From assembly GCA_902591315.1 (NCBI GenBank), contig CACJAI010000004.1, forward strand, positions 1 to 64,000: a stretch of DNA of 64,000 nucleotides. Reading direction: 5' to 3'. The first letter of the stretch is position 1, and each line of letters starts with the position of its first letter. Source of the stretch: an uncultured Alphaproteobacteria bacterium. Lineage in GTDB: Bacteria; Pseudomonadota; Alphaproteobacteria; HIMB59. Below the pieces are notes generated by a model, which did not search any database, was not told the origin of the DNA, and worked only from the letters and a program-made list of their open reading frames with translations. Shown one piece after another: positions 10,221 through 17,891 of the stretch. A program made the position numbers and the translations under genes.

Positions 10221-11266
10221 CACTTTTCACCTAAGTAAATATTTTTTAAAACTTTTGTAGTTTCATAATATGTAGACTGTTTTTTTAGCATATATCTTAT
10301 ACCAAGTAATGCCATTCCTTGGGACTCTATAAAATCTCCATCTATTTGGTAATTATCAATTAAAGAAATATTATCAAAATACTTACTGAAAATTTTTTGT
10401 AAAGTTAGATTTTTTCTTCCACCACCCATTAAAATAATTTTGAAGTCTGATTGCGAGGAAATCAATGAATTAATAGCAAATGGAATTACTTCAAGTAATG
10501 TATAAATTAAATCATTTAAATTTTTATCTTTAATAGAATTATCTATATATTTATGAAAATAATTTCTGTCTAAAGATTTAGGAAGGTTTTCTAAAAAATA
10601 TTTGTCACTTATTATTCTATTAAATAGAACATCTATTTTTTGACCATTATTAGATAATGAACCATCAACGTCAAATCTTTCTTTAGTTTTTTCAAAAATT
10701 AAATCATTAACGATGGCATTACCAAAAGAACTATCACCAGCAGTAATTTTTTGGTTATCAATAACAGTTATATTAGTAACACCTCCTATATTGGCAAAAA
10801 TAACCTTTTTTAAATCTAGTTGATTAGCTAAGACTCTATGGAACTCTGGCATTATTGGTGCCCCATTACCACCATTTAACAAATCATTTTTTCTAAAGTT
10901 ACATATAACAGGGGAGTTAGTGTTAAATCTAATACTCTTATCAAATAGTTGTATTGAAATTTTTGTTTTTTGATCGTGATATACTGTTTGTCCATGCATT
11001 GCAATTAAGTCTATTTCGAAATTATTTTTTTTAATAAAATTGTTTATGGAATCCTTATATTCTTGATTTAGCTGATTTATAACTTTGATATCGTCTAAGT
11101 ATCCTTTCAAAATTACATTATGTAATTTTAGTTGCAGGTCACCACTATATGGAATGAATTCATTTGATATATCAGTCACATATGAAACTCCATCAGATTT
11201 GACCAAGCTACAATCAATACCATCTAAAGAAGTACCAGACATGCAACCGAGGGCGATATATTCCAT
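10217..11266 (-). CDS. anmK: Anhydro-N-acetylmuramic acid kinase AnmK
   Basis: A 349-residue enzyme that phosphorylates and opens 1,6-anhydro-MurNAc during peptidoglycan recycling. The N-terminal phosphate-binding motif CMSGTSLDGIDC (residues 8-19) is diagnostic. GNGAPIMPEFHR, IFANIGGVTNITVI and the late ILMGGGRKN complete the ASKHA-fold signature. It is divergent from tyrS with 33 bases between the starts, a neighbourhood found in other Alphaproteobacteria. Confidence 0.95.
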   Translation of the reverse strand: MEYIALGCMSGTSLDGIDCSLVKSDGVSYVTDISNEFIPYSGDLQLKLHNVILKGYLDDIKVINQLNQEYKDSINNFIKKNNFEIDLIAMHGQTVYHDQKTKISIQLFDKSIRFNTNSPVICNFRKNDLLNGGNGAPIMPEFHRVLANQLDLKKVIFANIGGVTNITVIDNQKITAGDSSFGNAIVNDLIFEKTKERFDVDGSLSNNGQKIDVLFNRIISDKYFLENLPKSLDRNYFHKYIDNSIKDKNLNDLIYTLLEVIPFAINSLISSQSDFKIILMGGGRKNLTLQKIFSKYFDNISLIDNYQIDGDFIESQGMALLGIRYMLKKQSTYYETTKVLKNIYLGEKC

Positions 11267-11299
11267 TTGATATCTATAAAATTATGTTAATTATTATAT

Positions 11300-12496
11300 A
11301 TGATTGATTATATACAGTTATTTAAAGATAGAAATCTATTCAATCAATGCACTAATGAAATAGAACTTAATAATTTACTCAATAAGAAAAAAATTATTTT
11401 TTATATTGGATTTGATGCTACAGCTGATGCATTACATGCTGGTAGTCTTGTTCAATTAAGAGCTATTAAAACTCTAATAAAACATGGTCATCAGGCTATA
11501 GTACTATTAGGTGGAGGCACAACAAAAATTGGTGACCCCTCTGGCAAAGATGCCTCAAGACAAATTTTAACTTACGAAACAATCGAAAAAAATATTGAGA
11601 ATTTTAAAAGAATATTTGAACATTATTTTAGAGATTTTAAAGAAAATATAAAATTTATAAATAATGATCAATGGCTTGATAAATTAAATTACATAGAGTT
11701 ATTGAGAGATTTGGGAAGTCAAGTTTCGATCAATCGCATGCTTACATTTGAGAGTGTTAAAGAGAGACTTAAAAGAGAGCAATCATTATCATTTTTAGAA
11801 TTTAATTACATGATACTCCAAAGTTATGATTTTCTTCACTTAAATAAACATGAAAATTGTGAGTTGCAAATTGGCGGCTCGGATCAATGGGGTAATATCG
11901 TTTTGGGTATGGAAATTATATCAAAAATAAACAAAAAAGATGCTTTTGGTCTGACTACACCTCTTTTAACGACCTCTACAGGTAAGAAGATGGGCAAGAC
12001 CGAGCAAGGCGCTGTCTGGATAGATCAAAATAAATACAGTTCTTACGATTTCTATCAGTATTGGAGAAATGTGGATGATAATGATGTGGAAAAACTATTA
12101 CTTATTTTTAGTGACTTAGACAAAGAAGAAATAAAAATATTAATTAAAGAAGATATCAATAATGCGAAAAAAAAATTAGCATATTTAGTGACAAAAGATT
12201 GTCACTCAGAAAGCTCAGCACAAGAGGCTGAAGAAAAAGCAAGATCAATTTTTGAAAATAATTCTTTCGATAATATTGATGAAATTAACTTTAAAATAGA
12301 CTCAAAACTCATAGATACACTAACATCAAATAGTACAGTCTCATCAAAATCTGAAGCAAAAAGGCTAATTGAGGGTGGTGGTATAAAAATTGACGACGAC
12401 CAAATTAACGATATTAATCTTACGATTGATAAATCTTATAACAAAAAAATACTCAAGATTGGCAAAAAAAAATATTTTAAAATTATTGTTAAGTAA
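11300..12496 (+). CDS. tyrS: Tyrosine--tRNA ligase
   Basis: A 398-residue class I aminoacyl-tRNA synthetase. The HIGH-type motif is HAGS in ATADALHAGSLVQL (about residue 50). The tyrosine-binding GGSDQWGNI is at about residue 193, and the KMSKS-type loop is KKMGKTEQGAVW (about residue 230). A C-terminal S4-like RNA-binding domain covers about the last 60 residues (SKSEAKRLIEGGGIKID). It overlaps the following convergent gene by 8 bases. Confidence 0.97.
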   Translation: MIDYIQLFKDRNLFNQCTNEIELNNLLNKKKIIFYIGFDATADALHAGSLVQLRAIKTLIKHGHQAIVLLGGGTTKIGDPSGKDASRQILTYETIEKNIENFKRIFEHYFRDFKENIKFINNDQWLDKLNYIELLRDLGSQVSINRMLTFESVKERLKREQSLSFLEFNYMILQSYDFLHLNKHENCELQIGGSDQWGNIVLGMEIISKINKKDAFGLTTPLLTTSTGKKMGKTEQGAVWIDQNKYSSYDFYQYWRNVDDNDVEKLLLIFSDLDKEEIKILIKEDINNAKKKLAYLVTKDCHSESSAQEAEEKARSIFENNSFDNIDEINFKIDSKLIDTLTSNSTVSSKSEAKRLIEGGGIKIDDDQINDINLTIDKSYNKKILKIGKKKYFKIIVK

Positions 12497-13505
12497 CCAA
12501 TATATCTTTTATAGCATCATTAACAAAATTTAAATCATCTTTGGACTTACCTGCTCCAGCATAGTGACCGTAGCATGAAGGAATAATACGTAATTCACCA
12601 TTTTTAATATTTTTTAATTCAATTTCATTATCCTCTGGGGGGAAGTATAAATCATTTTTACCTGGCATTAAAATGCATCGCGCAGTAATAGAGTTAAGAG
12701 CTTTATCAAATTGATTATTAAATTTATTATTGTTGCTAATGTCGTGCTCTTGCCAAGTTCTTATCATCGCTAATAAATCATTTGCATCCTTCCGATAATA
12801 AATTCTATTCCAAAGTTTATCCAAAACTTCTTTTGCATCTTTGTAACCATCATCGATATATTTTTTTTCCCTAAACCAGTCTTGACCATGTGCCCATCCA
12901 GCCCATACTCTGGCCATAGTTGTTTTTCCATTTTGAGGTTGTTTTTCATAATTTCCATAATTCCAGTTTGGATCTGAAGTCAAAGCAGCATATACACCCT
13001 CTAAAAATACATATGTATGCTCTGTGGTTTTAGCATGACCACACATAGAAATCATATTTTCTACCATGTCTGGAAAATATGACGCCCACTGAAATGCTTG
13101 TTGTCCTCCCATTGACCAACCTATAACTAATTTAATTTTTTCTATGTTAAATATTTCTTTTAGAAGTGTGTATTGTGCTTGCACGTTATCATATATTGTA
13201 ATTAAGGGAAAATTAGGTCCATTAAAGGGTTTTTCTGTATTACTGGGTGAGGATGAAACACCATTACAAAACATATTTGGAATAATGATGAAATATTTAT
13301 CTGGATCTATGGGAAAGTTATTACCAATCAGATATCCTTGCTCAAGATGTGTACCTGCATACCTAGTAGGAAATAAAATTACATTTGATTTGTCAGAATT
13401 TAGTTTCCCAAATGCTAAATAATTTAATTGTAAATCTATTATGTCGCCTGATTTTAATTTGAAATTATTTAGTTGGTGTTTATGTAGTTCCTCTTTACTA
13501 ATCAA
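12489..13505 (-). CDS. MetX-like alpha/beta hydrolase (homoserine O-acyltransferase family)
   Basis: A 338-residue alpha/beta hydrolase related to homoserine O-acetyltransferase. The nucleophile elbow is VIGWSMGGQQAFQWA (Ser at about residue 131), with the acid in PGKNDLYFPPED and the His in CYGHYAGAG. The oxyanion region reads NMFCNGVSSSPS instead of the GG(C)xGS motif usual in MetX enzymes, so homoserine acetylation is doubtful; a hydrolase or another acyltransferase is as likely. The start is an ATG directly beside the stop of the upstream ligase gene, suggesting an operon with it. Confidence 0.75.
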   Translation of the reverse strand: MISKEELHKHQLNNFKLKSGDIIDLQLNYLAFGKLNSDKSNVILFPTRYAGTHLEQGYLIGNNFPIDPDKYFIIIPNMFCNGVSSSPSNTEKPFNGPNFPLITIYDNVQAQYTLLKEIFNIEKIKLVIGWSMGGQQAFQWASYFPDMVENMISMCGHAKTTEHTYVFLEGVYAALTSDPNWNYGNYEKQPQNGKTTMARVWAGWAHGQDWFREKKYIDDGYKDAKEVLDKLWNRIYYRKDANDLLAMIRTWQEHDISNNNKFNNQFDKALNSITARCILMPGKNDLYFPPEDNEIELKNIKNGELRIIPSCYGHYAGAGKSKDDLNFVNDAIKDILVT

Positions 13506-14903
13506 TTAAAATAACTTTAGATATTCTTTGATTTCCCAATCAGTTGTAGTTGTATGATATCTAGACCACTCATCATATTTATATCCAATAAAATTGTTTA
13601 TCATAGCCTCAGAAAAAACTTTTTTAGTTAATTTATCAGCAGCAAAAGCGTCTACTGCCTCTAATAAATTTCTTGGCAGTGTAGTAACCTCTTTTTTTTC
13701 TTTCTCGGTCAAATCATAAAGACTTTTATTAGTTGGTTTTGGGGGCTTCATTTTTTTGTCAATACCCTCTGTAACAGCTGCGGCTAATAAAGAAAAAGTT
13801 AAATAAGGATTTTGAGTTAAATCAGAAGCCCTATTTTCTATACAATATCTATTTTGTGGTAGTCTTATCATAGCTGATCTATTATTACTGCCGTATGTCA
13901 TGTGTGTAGGAGCCCATGTATGACGGCCACCATCAAGGCCCTCAACTGTAGGAACAAATCCGTTATATGAGTTAACAGTTGGACACGCTAGGGCTGTAAT
14001 CGCTGCTCCATGTTTTAAAATTCCAGCGACAGCATTGTAGGCTTTATCAGAGAAATTATTCCCATTCTTATATATGTTATTATTTTTCTTTTTAATTGAT
14101 GCCACACTATGATTGATGTGAGCACCAGCTCTCCAATCACTAATAGTTGTCTTTGGCATAAATGATACAAAATATCCATATTTTTTTGCAACTTCCTTGA
14201 GTAATACTCTTAAAAATACAAATCTATCAGCCATCCCTAAAATATCTGTGTAACCGAAATCTAATTCATACTGGCCATATGCGCCCTCAGCAACGACGTC
14301 ATGGAGATCCCATTTCAAATCATTATTTAAAATATCTATTATTTCTTTTAAAAAATGCATTCCATCTATCGAGTACTCTGAGTCATACCCAAAAGCTTGT
14401 CTTCTCAAATTTATGGGATCTCTGTCAATTGCTTTAACTGGTTTGTCGCCCTCCCACTTCATTAAGAAAAATTCAGGTTCGATACCAACAAAAAATTTCA
14501 AGTCAGATTTAGCGCTTTCCTTTATTTGTTTTTTTAACGTCATTCTTGGGCAAACATCGTAAGGTTTGTCATTCCAATATAAATCTGCAAAAACCCATGC
14601 ACATGTTTTATCCCATGGACATATAACGAGACTATCCAAATCTGGCACAGGGATTTGATCATTATCTGCTGGAGTTAATTCTGGAACAAAGGAAACAGAA
14701 TGAACAGCGAATTGAGGGCCTTTACCCATACAAAGATCCTCAAAATCAGATATAGGCATAGGCTTAGTTTTTGGACTACCCAGAAAATCAATCCAATTAG
14801 AATAAATGTATTTTACGCCTTTTTTTTCTAAATCCTTTTTTATTTTTCTAACTTTTTTTACATCAGGTAAGGCGTCTTTAAAATTTTCAAAATATTGACC
14901 CAA
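13506..14903 (-). CDS. Glutamine-synthetase-family ligase, 465 residues
   Basis: A glutamine-synthetase-fold ATP ligase with the N-terminal beta-grasp domain (YSNWIDFLGSPKTKPMPI) and catalytic core: GIEPEFFLMKW, VAEGAYGQYELDFGY, GAHINHSV, and SAMIRLPQNRYCIENRASDLTQNPYL. It lacks the exact GlnA signatures and is closer to ligases that gamma-glutamylate amines than to true glutamine synthetase. The start is a TTG with a strong ribosome-binding site (GGAGGAGA, about 7 bases upstream). Substrate unknown. It is one of three such ligases in the window and lies close to a class I amidotransferase gene (15226-15966), an arrangement reminiscent of PuuA/PuuD. Confidence 0.82.
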   Translation of the reverse strand: MGQYFENFKDALPDVKKVRKIKKDLEKKGVKYIYSNWIDFLGSPKTKPMPISDFEDLCMGKGPQFAVHSVSFVPELTPADNDQIPVPDLDSLVICPWDKTCAWVFADLYWNDKPYDVCPRMTLKKQIKESAKSDLKFFVGIEPEFFLMKWEGDKPVKAIDRDPINLRRQAFGYDSEYSIDGMHFLKEIIDILNNDLKWDLHDVVAEGAYGQYELDFGYTDILGMADRFVFLRVLLKEVAKKYGYFVSFMPKTTISDWRAGAHINHSVASIKKKNNNIYKNGNNFSDKAYNAVAGILKHGAAITALACPTVNSYNGFVPTVEGLDGGRHTWAPTHMTYGSNNRSAMIRLPQNRYCIENRASDLTQNPYLTFSLLAAAVTEGIDKKMKPPKPTNKSLYDLTEKEKKEVTTLPRNLLEAVDAFAADKLTKKVFSEAMINNFIGYKYDEWSRYHTTTTDWEIKEYLKLF

Positions 14904-14979
14904 GTTAGTCTCCTCCTAAAATTTAATTCTTATCGAATTGAAATTATATGACCATAATATAAAATTACTACTTCAAATT

Positions 14980-15225
14980 ATGAATATTGATTACTTTAAA
15001 AAATCATGGATTAAATTTTACAAAAGAGGCTTTATGATGGGATTTTTTGTTTTAACTTTTATACTCACTGTTGATCAGTTTTTACAGACACCACTTTTTT
15101 TTAGTAAGATTACAGATATAAAAGTATTTATGTTCATTATATCGACTATTTTTTTTGCAGCAGTTTTTTGTGGTCTTTTAGCAGTAATTTTTTTATCACT
15201 AATTATGATCGCAACTAAAAAATAA
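14980..15225 (+). CDS. Small membrane protein, two predicted helices
   Basis: About 81 residues from the ATG at 14980; an in-frame TTG at 14938 would add 14 residues but gives no better start. A basic amphipathic head (DYFKKSWIKFYKRG) is followed by two hydrophobic segments (around residues 17-34 and 47-78). I do not recognise the family. It lies alone on the plus strand between minus-strand genes, and its stop abuts the stop of the convergent amidotransferase gene. Confidence 0.55.
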   Translation: MNIDYFKKSWIKFYKRGFMMGFFVLTFILTVDQFLQTPLFFSKITDIKVFMFIISTIFFAAVFCGLLAVIFLSLIMIATKK

Positions 15226-15966
15226 TTATAATTTAATATTTTCTAACCAATTCAGTAATTCAAGTTCTCTATTAAATTGATCTTCATTTTCAAAACTTTG
15301 TAATTTATTTAATAATGCTTCAAATTCATTTTCACTCATAATCTTTAAATAATTTCTTTTCCAATAACTCATTAATTTACCGATATAATTGTATGGTAGT
15401 TCTGGATGATATTGAGTACAAAATATGTTTTGTTTTTTATGACATATAGATTGAATAGAATGATTATTCTCAGAAATTATATCAAAGTCTTTGGGAAGAG
15501 TTTCTAAACTATCGTAATGATGACCAGGGGCAGTAAATAAATTCTTTTTATTTTTATAAACAAAATGATTTTTTATAATTTTTATTTTTTCAGAATATCC
15601 AAACTCTGGACTCATAGAACTTGATATTTTTCCTCCAAATGCAGTCACAGCCACTTGAAGACCCCAACAACTTCCCCAAATTGGTCTTTCTAGAGTTGCT
15701 ATTCTATCAAATATCTTCAACTGATTTTTATTGTGATCATTGTCATCATAAATATTACCTAGACCTCCGGTCCATAAAAAGGCATCGTAATCTTCAAAAC
15801 TAAATTTATTTACATCCTCAATGTAAGGTTTATAAACCGAGATATTTGAGAGGGGATTTTGCTTTTTAATAATTTCTTCAAAAAAACTATATTGATAAGA
15901 AGAATTTGATTTAACATGTTCATTATCATGGTTTTTATCCATGCCACTGATAATTAGTAAATTCAA
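15226..15966 (-). CDS. Class I glutamine amidotransferase-like protein
   Basis: A 246-residue stand-alone class I amidotransferase domain. The nucleophile is in PIWGSCWGLQVA (Cys at about residue 100) and the catalytic His is in CTQYHPELPY (about residue 188). The usual Glu follows the His as PEL. Such proteins hydrolyse glutamine or gamma-glutamyl amides. The start is a TTG at 15966: a start at the later ATG would remove the first beta strand NLLIISG. It lies 9 bases after a small membrane-protein gene on the same strand. A role in releasing gamma-glutamyl groups is inference from the neighbouring ligases. Confidence 0.78.
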   Translation of the reverse strand: MNLLIISGMDKNHDNEHVKSNSSYQYSFFEEIIKKQNPLSNISVYKPYIEDVNKFSFEDYDAFLWTGGLGNIYDDNDHNKNQLKIFDRIATLERPIWGSCWGLQVAVTAFGGKISSSMSPEFGYSEKIKIIKNHFVYKNKKNLFTAPGHHYDSLETLPKDFDIISENNHSIQSICHKKQNIFCTQYHPELPYNYIGKLMSYWKRNYLKIMSENEFEALLNKLQSFENEDQFNRELELLNWLENIKL

Positions 15967-15975
15967 GTTTTCTGT

Positions 15976-16146
15976 TTATTTATGTCTAGAGAATTTCTTT
16001 TTTAAAATCAATTCGTTATCTTTTTTTGCTATTTTTCTTAAAATAAAAATCATAAATGCAATCCAAATAACTGCTGCTATTAGTTTGTTTTCAGCTATTG
16101 ATTGAATGAGATTTTGAAAAAAGAGATTTGAAGTGTTGTAATCCAT
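15976..16146 (-). CDS. Small membrane protein, 56 residues, single helix
   Basis: Found by reading the apparent gap: an ATG at 16146 opens a 56-codon frame ending TAA at 15976. The product begins MDYNTSNLFFQNL, has one hydrophobic segment (about residues 22-37, LIAAVIWIAFMIFIL) and a basic tail rich in Lys and Arg (RKIAKKDNELILKKK). It lies between the hairpin after the amt-associated small gene and the amidotransferase gene. Function unknown. Support is the intact frame in a compact genome and the membrane-protein pattern. Confidence 0.5.
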   Translation of the reverse strand: MDYNTSNLFFQNLIQSIAENKLIAAVIWIAFMIFILRKIAKKDNELILKKKFSRHK

Positions 16147-16153
16147 TTATTAT

Positions 16154-16177
16154 AAGGCGGGGATAATTCCCCGCCTT
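16154..16177 (-). terminator. GC-rich hairpin after the amt transcription unit
   Basis: A perfect 10-bp stem (AAGGCGGGGA paired with TCCCCGCCTT, 4-base loop) stands out in AT-rich surroundings, 10 bases after the stop of the 57-residue gene. On the minus strand it is followed by an A/T-rich run without a clean U tract, so it may be a leaky terminator or a processing and stability element. Confidence 0.7.
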
Positions 16178-16187
16178 AAATTATACA

Positions 16188-16361
16188 TTATTTTGTTTTT
16201 TTTGCAGTATCAGACTCGTGTCTTGCTGTTGCCATAGTGACTAGCACGCATAGAGCAATAACAAAAAGGGTCCAAAATATCAGTGCACCTTCACTGTTGG
16301 CATATGTGAAATAAGCGTCCACACCTTCCCAACTATTTTCAGGTCCTGGAAATGTATTCAT
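16188..16361 (-). CDS. Small single-pass membrane protein following amt
   Basis: A 57-codon gene with a clear ribosome-binding site (AAGGAGAAA, 4-5 bases before the ATG at 16361). The product starts MNTFPGPENSWEGVDAYF, has one hydrophobic segment (about residues 27-44, LIFWTLFVIALCVLVTM) and a polar Lys-rich end. It begins 20 bases after amt on the same strand and ends just before a strong hairpin, so it is probably the second gene of an amt operon. I know of no name for it; a partner of the ammonium channel is an inference from position. Confidence 0.68.
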   Translation of the reverse strand: MNTFPGPENSWEGVDAYFTYANSEGALIFWTLFVIALCVLVTMATARHESDTAKKTK

Positions 16362-16381
16362 ATTTTCTCCTTCCTTATATG

Positions 16382-17659
16382 TTACTGATATGCCTTGAGA
16401 TTTAACTCAGCGCTATCAATACCTGCTTTTTGAACTGCATCTGGTACACGTAACCAATTCATCATTTTCATAATAAATGATAAACCATAACCAGGTACAA
16501 ATCCTACTAAGAACATGACTATACATCCAACTAACTGTCCACCAAAACTTGTTGGAGGAATATCACCAGATGCTGGATAGCCTGATGCAAATAATCCCAT
16601 TGCAATCACACCCCATATACCGGCAACTCCGTGAACAGAGATAGCTCCTACTGGATCATCGATCTTGAAAACACTATGTAACCAATTATTCGCAGGAATA
16701 ATTATCACACCGCCAACAAAACCAAGAACAAAGGCTAATCCTGGATACCAAACATCAAGTCCCGACGCACAGGAGAATATACCTGCAAGTCCACCTGACA
16801 TCATCCAGAATGGGTTACCTTTACTCATCCAAAATGCACCAATCATTCCACCGCCAAGACCCATTAGGGTATTGAATGCGAAAGAAGATAGTGTTGCTGG
16901 AGCACCGTAAATGTTTATCCAACCACCAAACTCTGCACCTGCCCAGATTAAACAACCACCGAGGAATCCGAAGAAACCAACAATAATCATTAACAGGCCT
17001 ATAAATGAGAAACGAAGGTCATGACCCTCAATCTCATTCGCAGAACCGTCAGCATTGTATTTACCAACTCTAGGACCTAAGTTTAAGACAACTCCGAAAG
17101 CAAACCAACCTGCTACCATGTGAACAACACCAGCTGCTCCAACATCATGATATCCAAATTGTGTTACTAACCATCCATCAGGATGCCAGCCCCATGAAGC
17201 GGCTAAGATCCAAGCTACTGATCCTAAAACAACAGCTAAGAAAGTAAATGAGCTAATTCTTATTCTCTCAAGAACAGATCCTGAAAAAATAGATGCTGTG
17301 GTACAAGCAAATAATGTAAATGCCGCCCAGAAAACACCTGTGGCTTGGTCACTTAACATTGGTCCCATTGATACGTTCCAAGGGGTTCCATAACCCTCTA
17401 GCTCAATAGGAGTAAATCCCATTGGGAATGCTAAATAAATATACCAACCAAATAACCAGAAGGTTGGTATCATAAACGCGAACGCTAAAAGGTTTTTTGT
17501 AGCTGAAGAGACCGCGTTTTTAAAACGAGACGATCCTACTTCATACATCAAGAAACCTACGTGAATTGCAATCATTAACGCAGTACACCACCAATAGTAA
17601 GCTTCCATACTGACGTTCGCTTGCATCATCACGTACGATTCAAGTTCTTCAAGTGTCAT
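16382..17659 (-). CDS. amt: Ammonium transporter (Amt family)
   Basis: A 425-residue inner-membrane ammonium channel with about eleven membrane helices. The twin pore histidines are recognisable in GVVHMVAGWFAFG (about residue 165) and VHGVAGIWGV (about residue 345). The amino terminus is short and no cleavable signal is obvious. A strong AAGGAGA lies upstream of the ATG at 17659. It is divergent from the gmaS-type ligase, consistent with linked nitrogen and methylamine use. No glnK/glnB gene is adjacent; instead a 57-residue membrane protein follows. Confidence 0.95.
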   Translation of the reverse strand: MTLEELESYVMMQANVSMEAYYWWCTALMIAIHVGFLMYEVGSSRFKNAVSSATKNLLAFAFMIPTFWLFGWYIYLAFPMGFTPIELEGYGTPWNVSMGPMLSDQATGVFWAAFTLFACTTASIFSGSVLERIRISSFTFLAVVLGSVAWILAASWGWHPDGWLVTQFGYHDVGAAGVVHMVAGWFAFGVVLNLGPRVGKYNADGSANEIEGHDLRFSFIGLLMIIVGFFGFLGGCLIWAGAEFGGWINIYGAPATLSSFAFNTLMGLGGGMIGAFWMSKGNPFWMMSGGLAGIFSCASGLDVWYPGLAFVLGFVGGVIIIPANNWLHSVFKIDDPVGAISVHGVAGIWGVIAMGLFASGYPASGDIPPTSFGGQLVGCIVMFLVGFVPGYGLSFIMKMMNWLRVPDAVQKAGIDSAELNLKAYQ

Positions 17660-17853
17660 TATATGATCTCCTTTAAATTATTACTTTTTATTTTTATAAA
17701 AATAAAAAAGGACAGAGAAAAAATCTTTTTACAACTTTATAGAATCTTCTTTCCTGTACTTTTATGTATTTTACTTTTAATTGACTTAATTATAAAATCA
17801 AAAGAAGTTAATTAATGTTAAAAAAAGATTGAGTTCAATTGTTTTTTTAATGG

Positions 17854-17870
17854 TATGCACTATTTGCATA
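17854..17870. promoter_or_regulatory. Small inverted repeat between amt and gmaS
   Basis: TATGCA and TGCATA are separated by 5 bases in the 231-base divergent region, 21 bases before gmaS. It could be a regulator site for gmaS or amt. It only partly resembles NtrC sites (TGCAC is present, but the other half and the spacing do not fit). The rest of this intergenic region is T-rich with nothing else I can support. Confidence 0.3.
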
Positions 17871-17891
17871 TTCAAATAGAGGAGATATATA

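Noticed and set aside
17621..17815. A 64-codon plus-strand frame spanning the amt start and part of the intergenic region
   Set aside because: It overlaps the start of amt on the other strand, has no ribosome-binding site, and its product is low-complexity Lys/Leu/Ile from AT-rich DNA.
17851..17870. A sigma-54 promoter before gmaS (GG and GC elements)
   Set aside because: The distance between the GG and GC dinucleotides is 12 bases, not the required 10, and the -24 box is poor.
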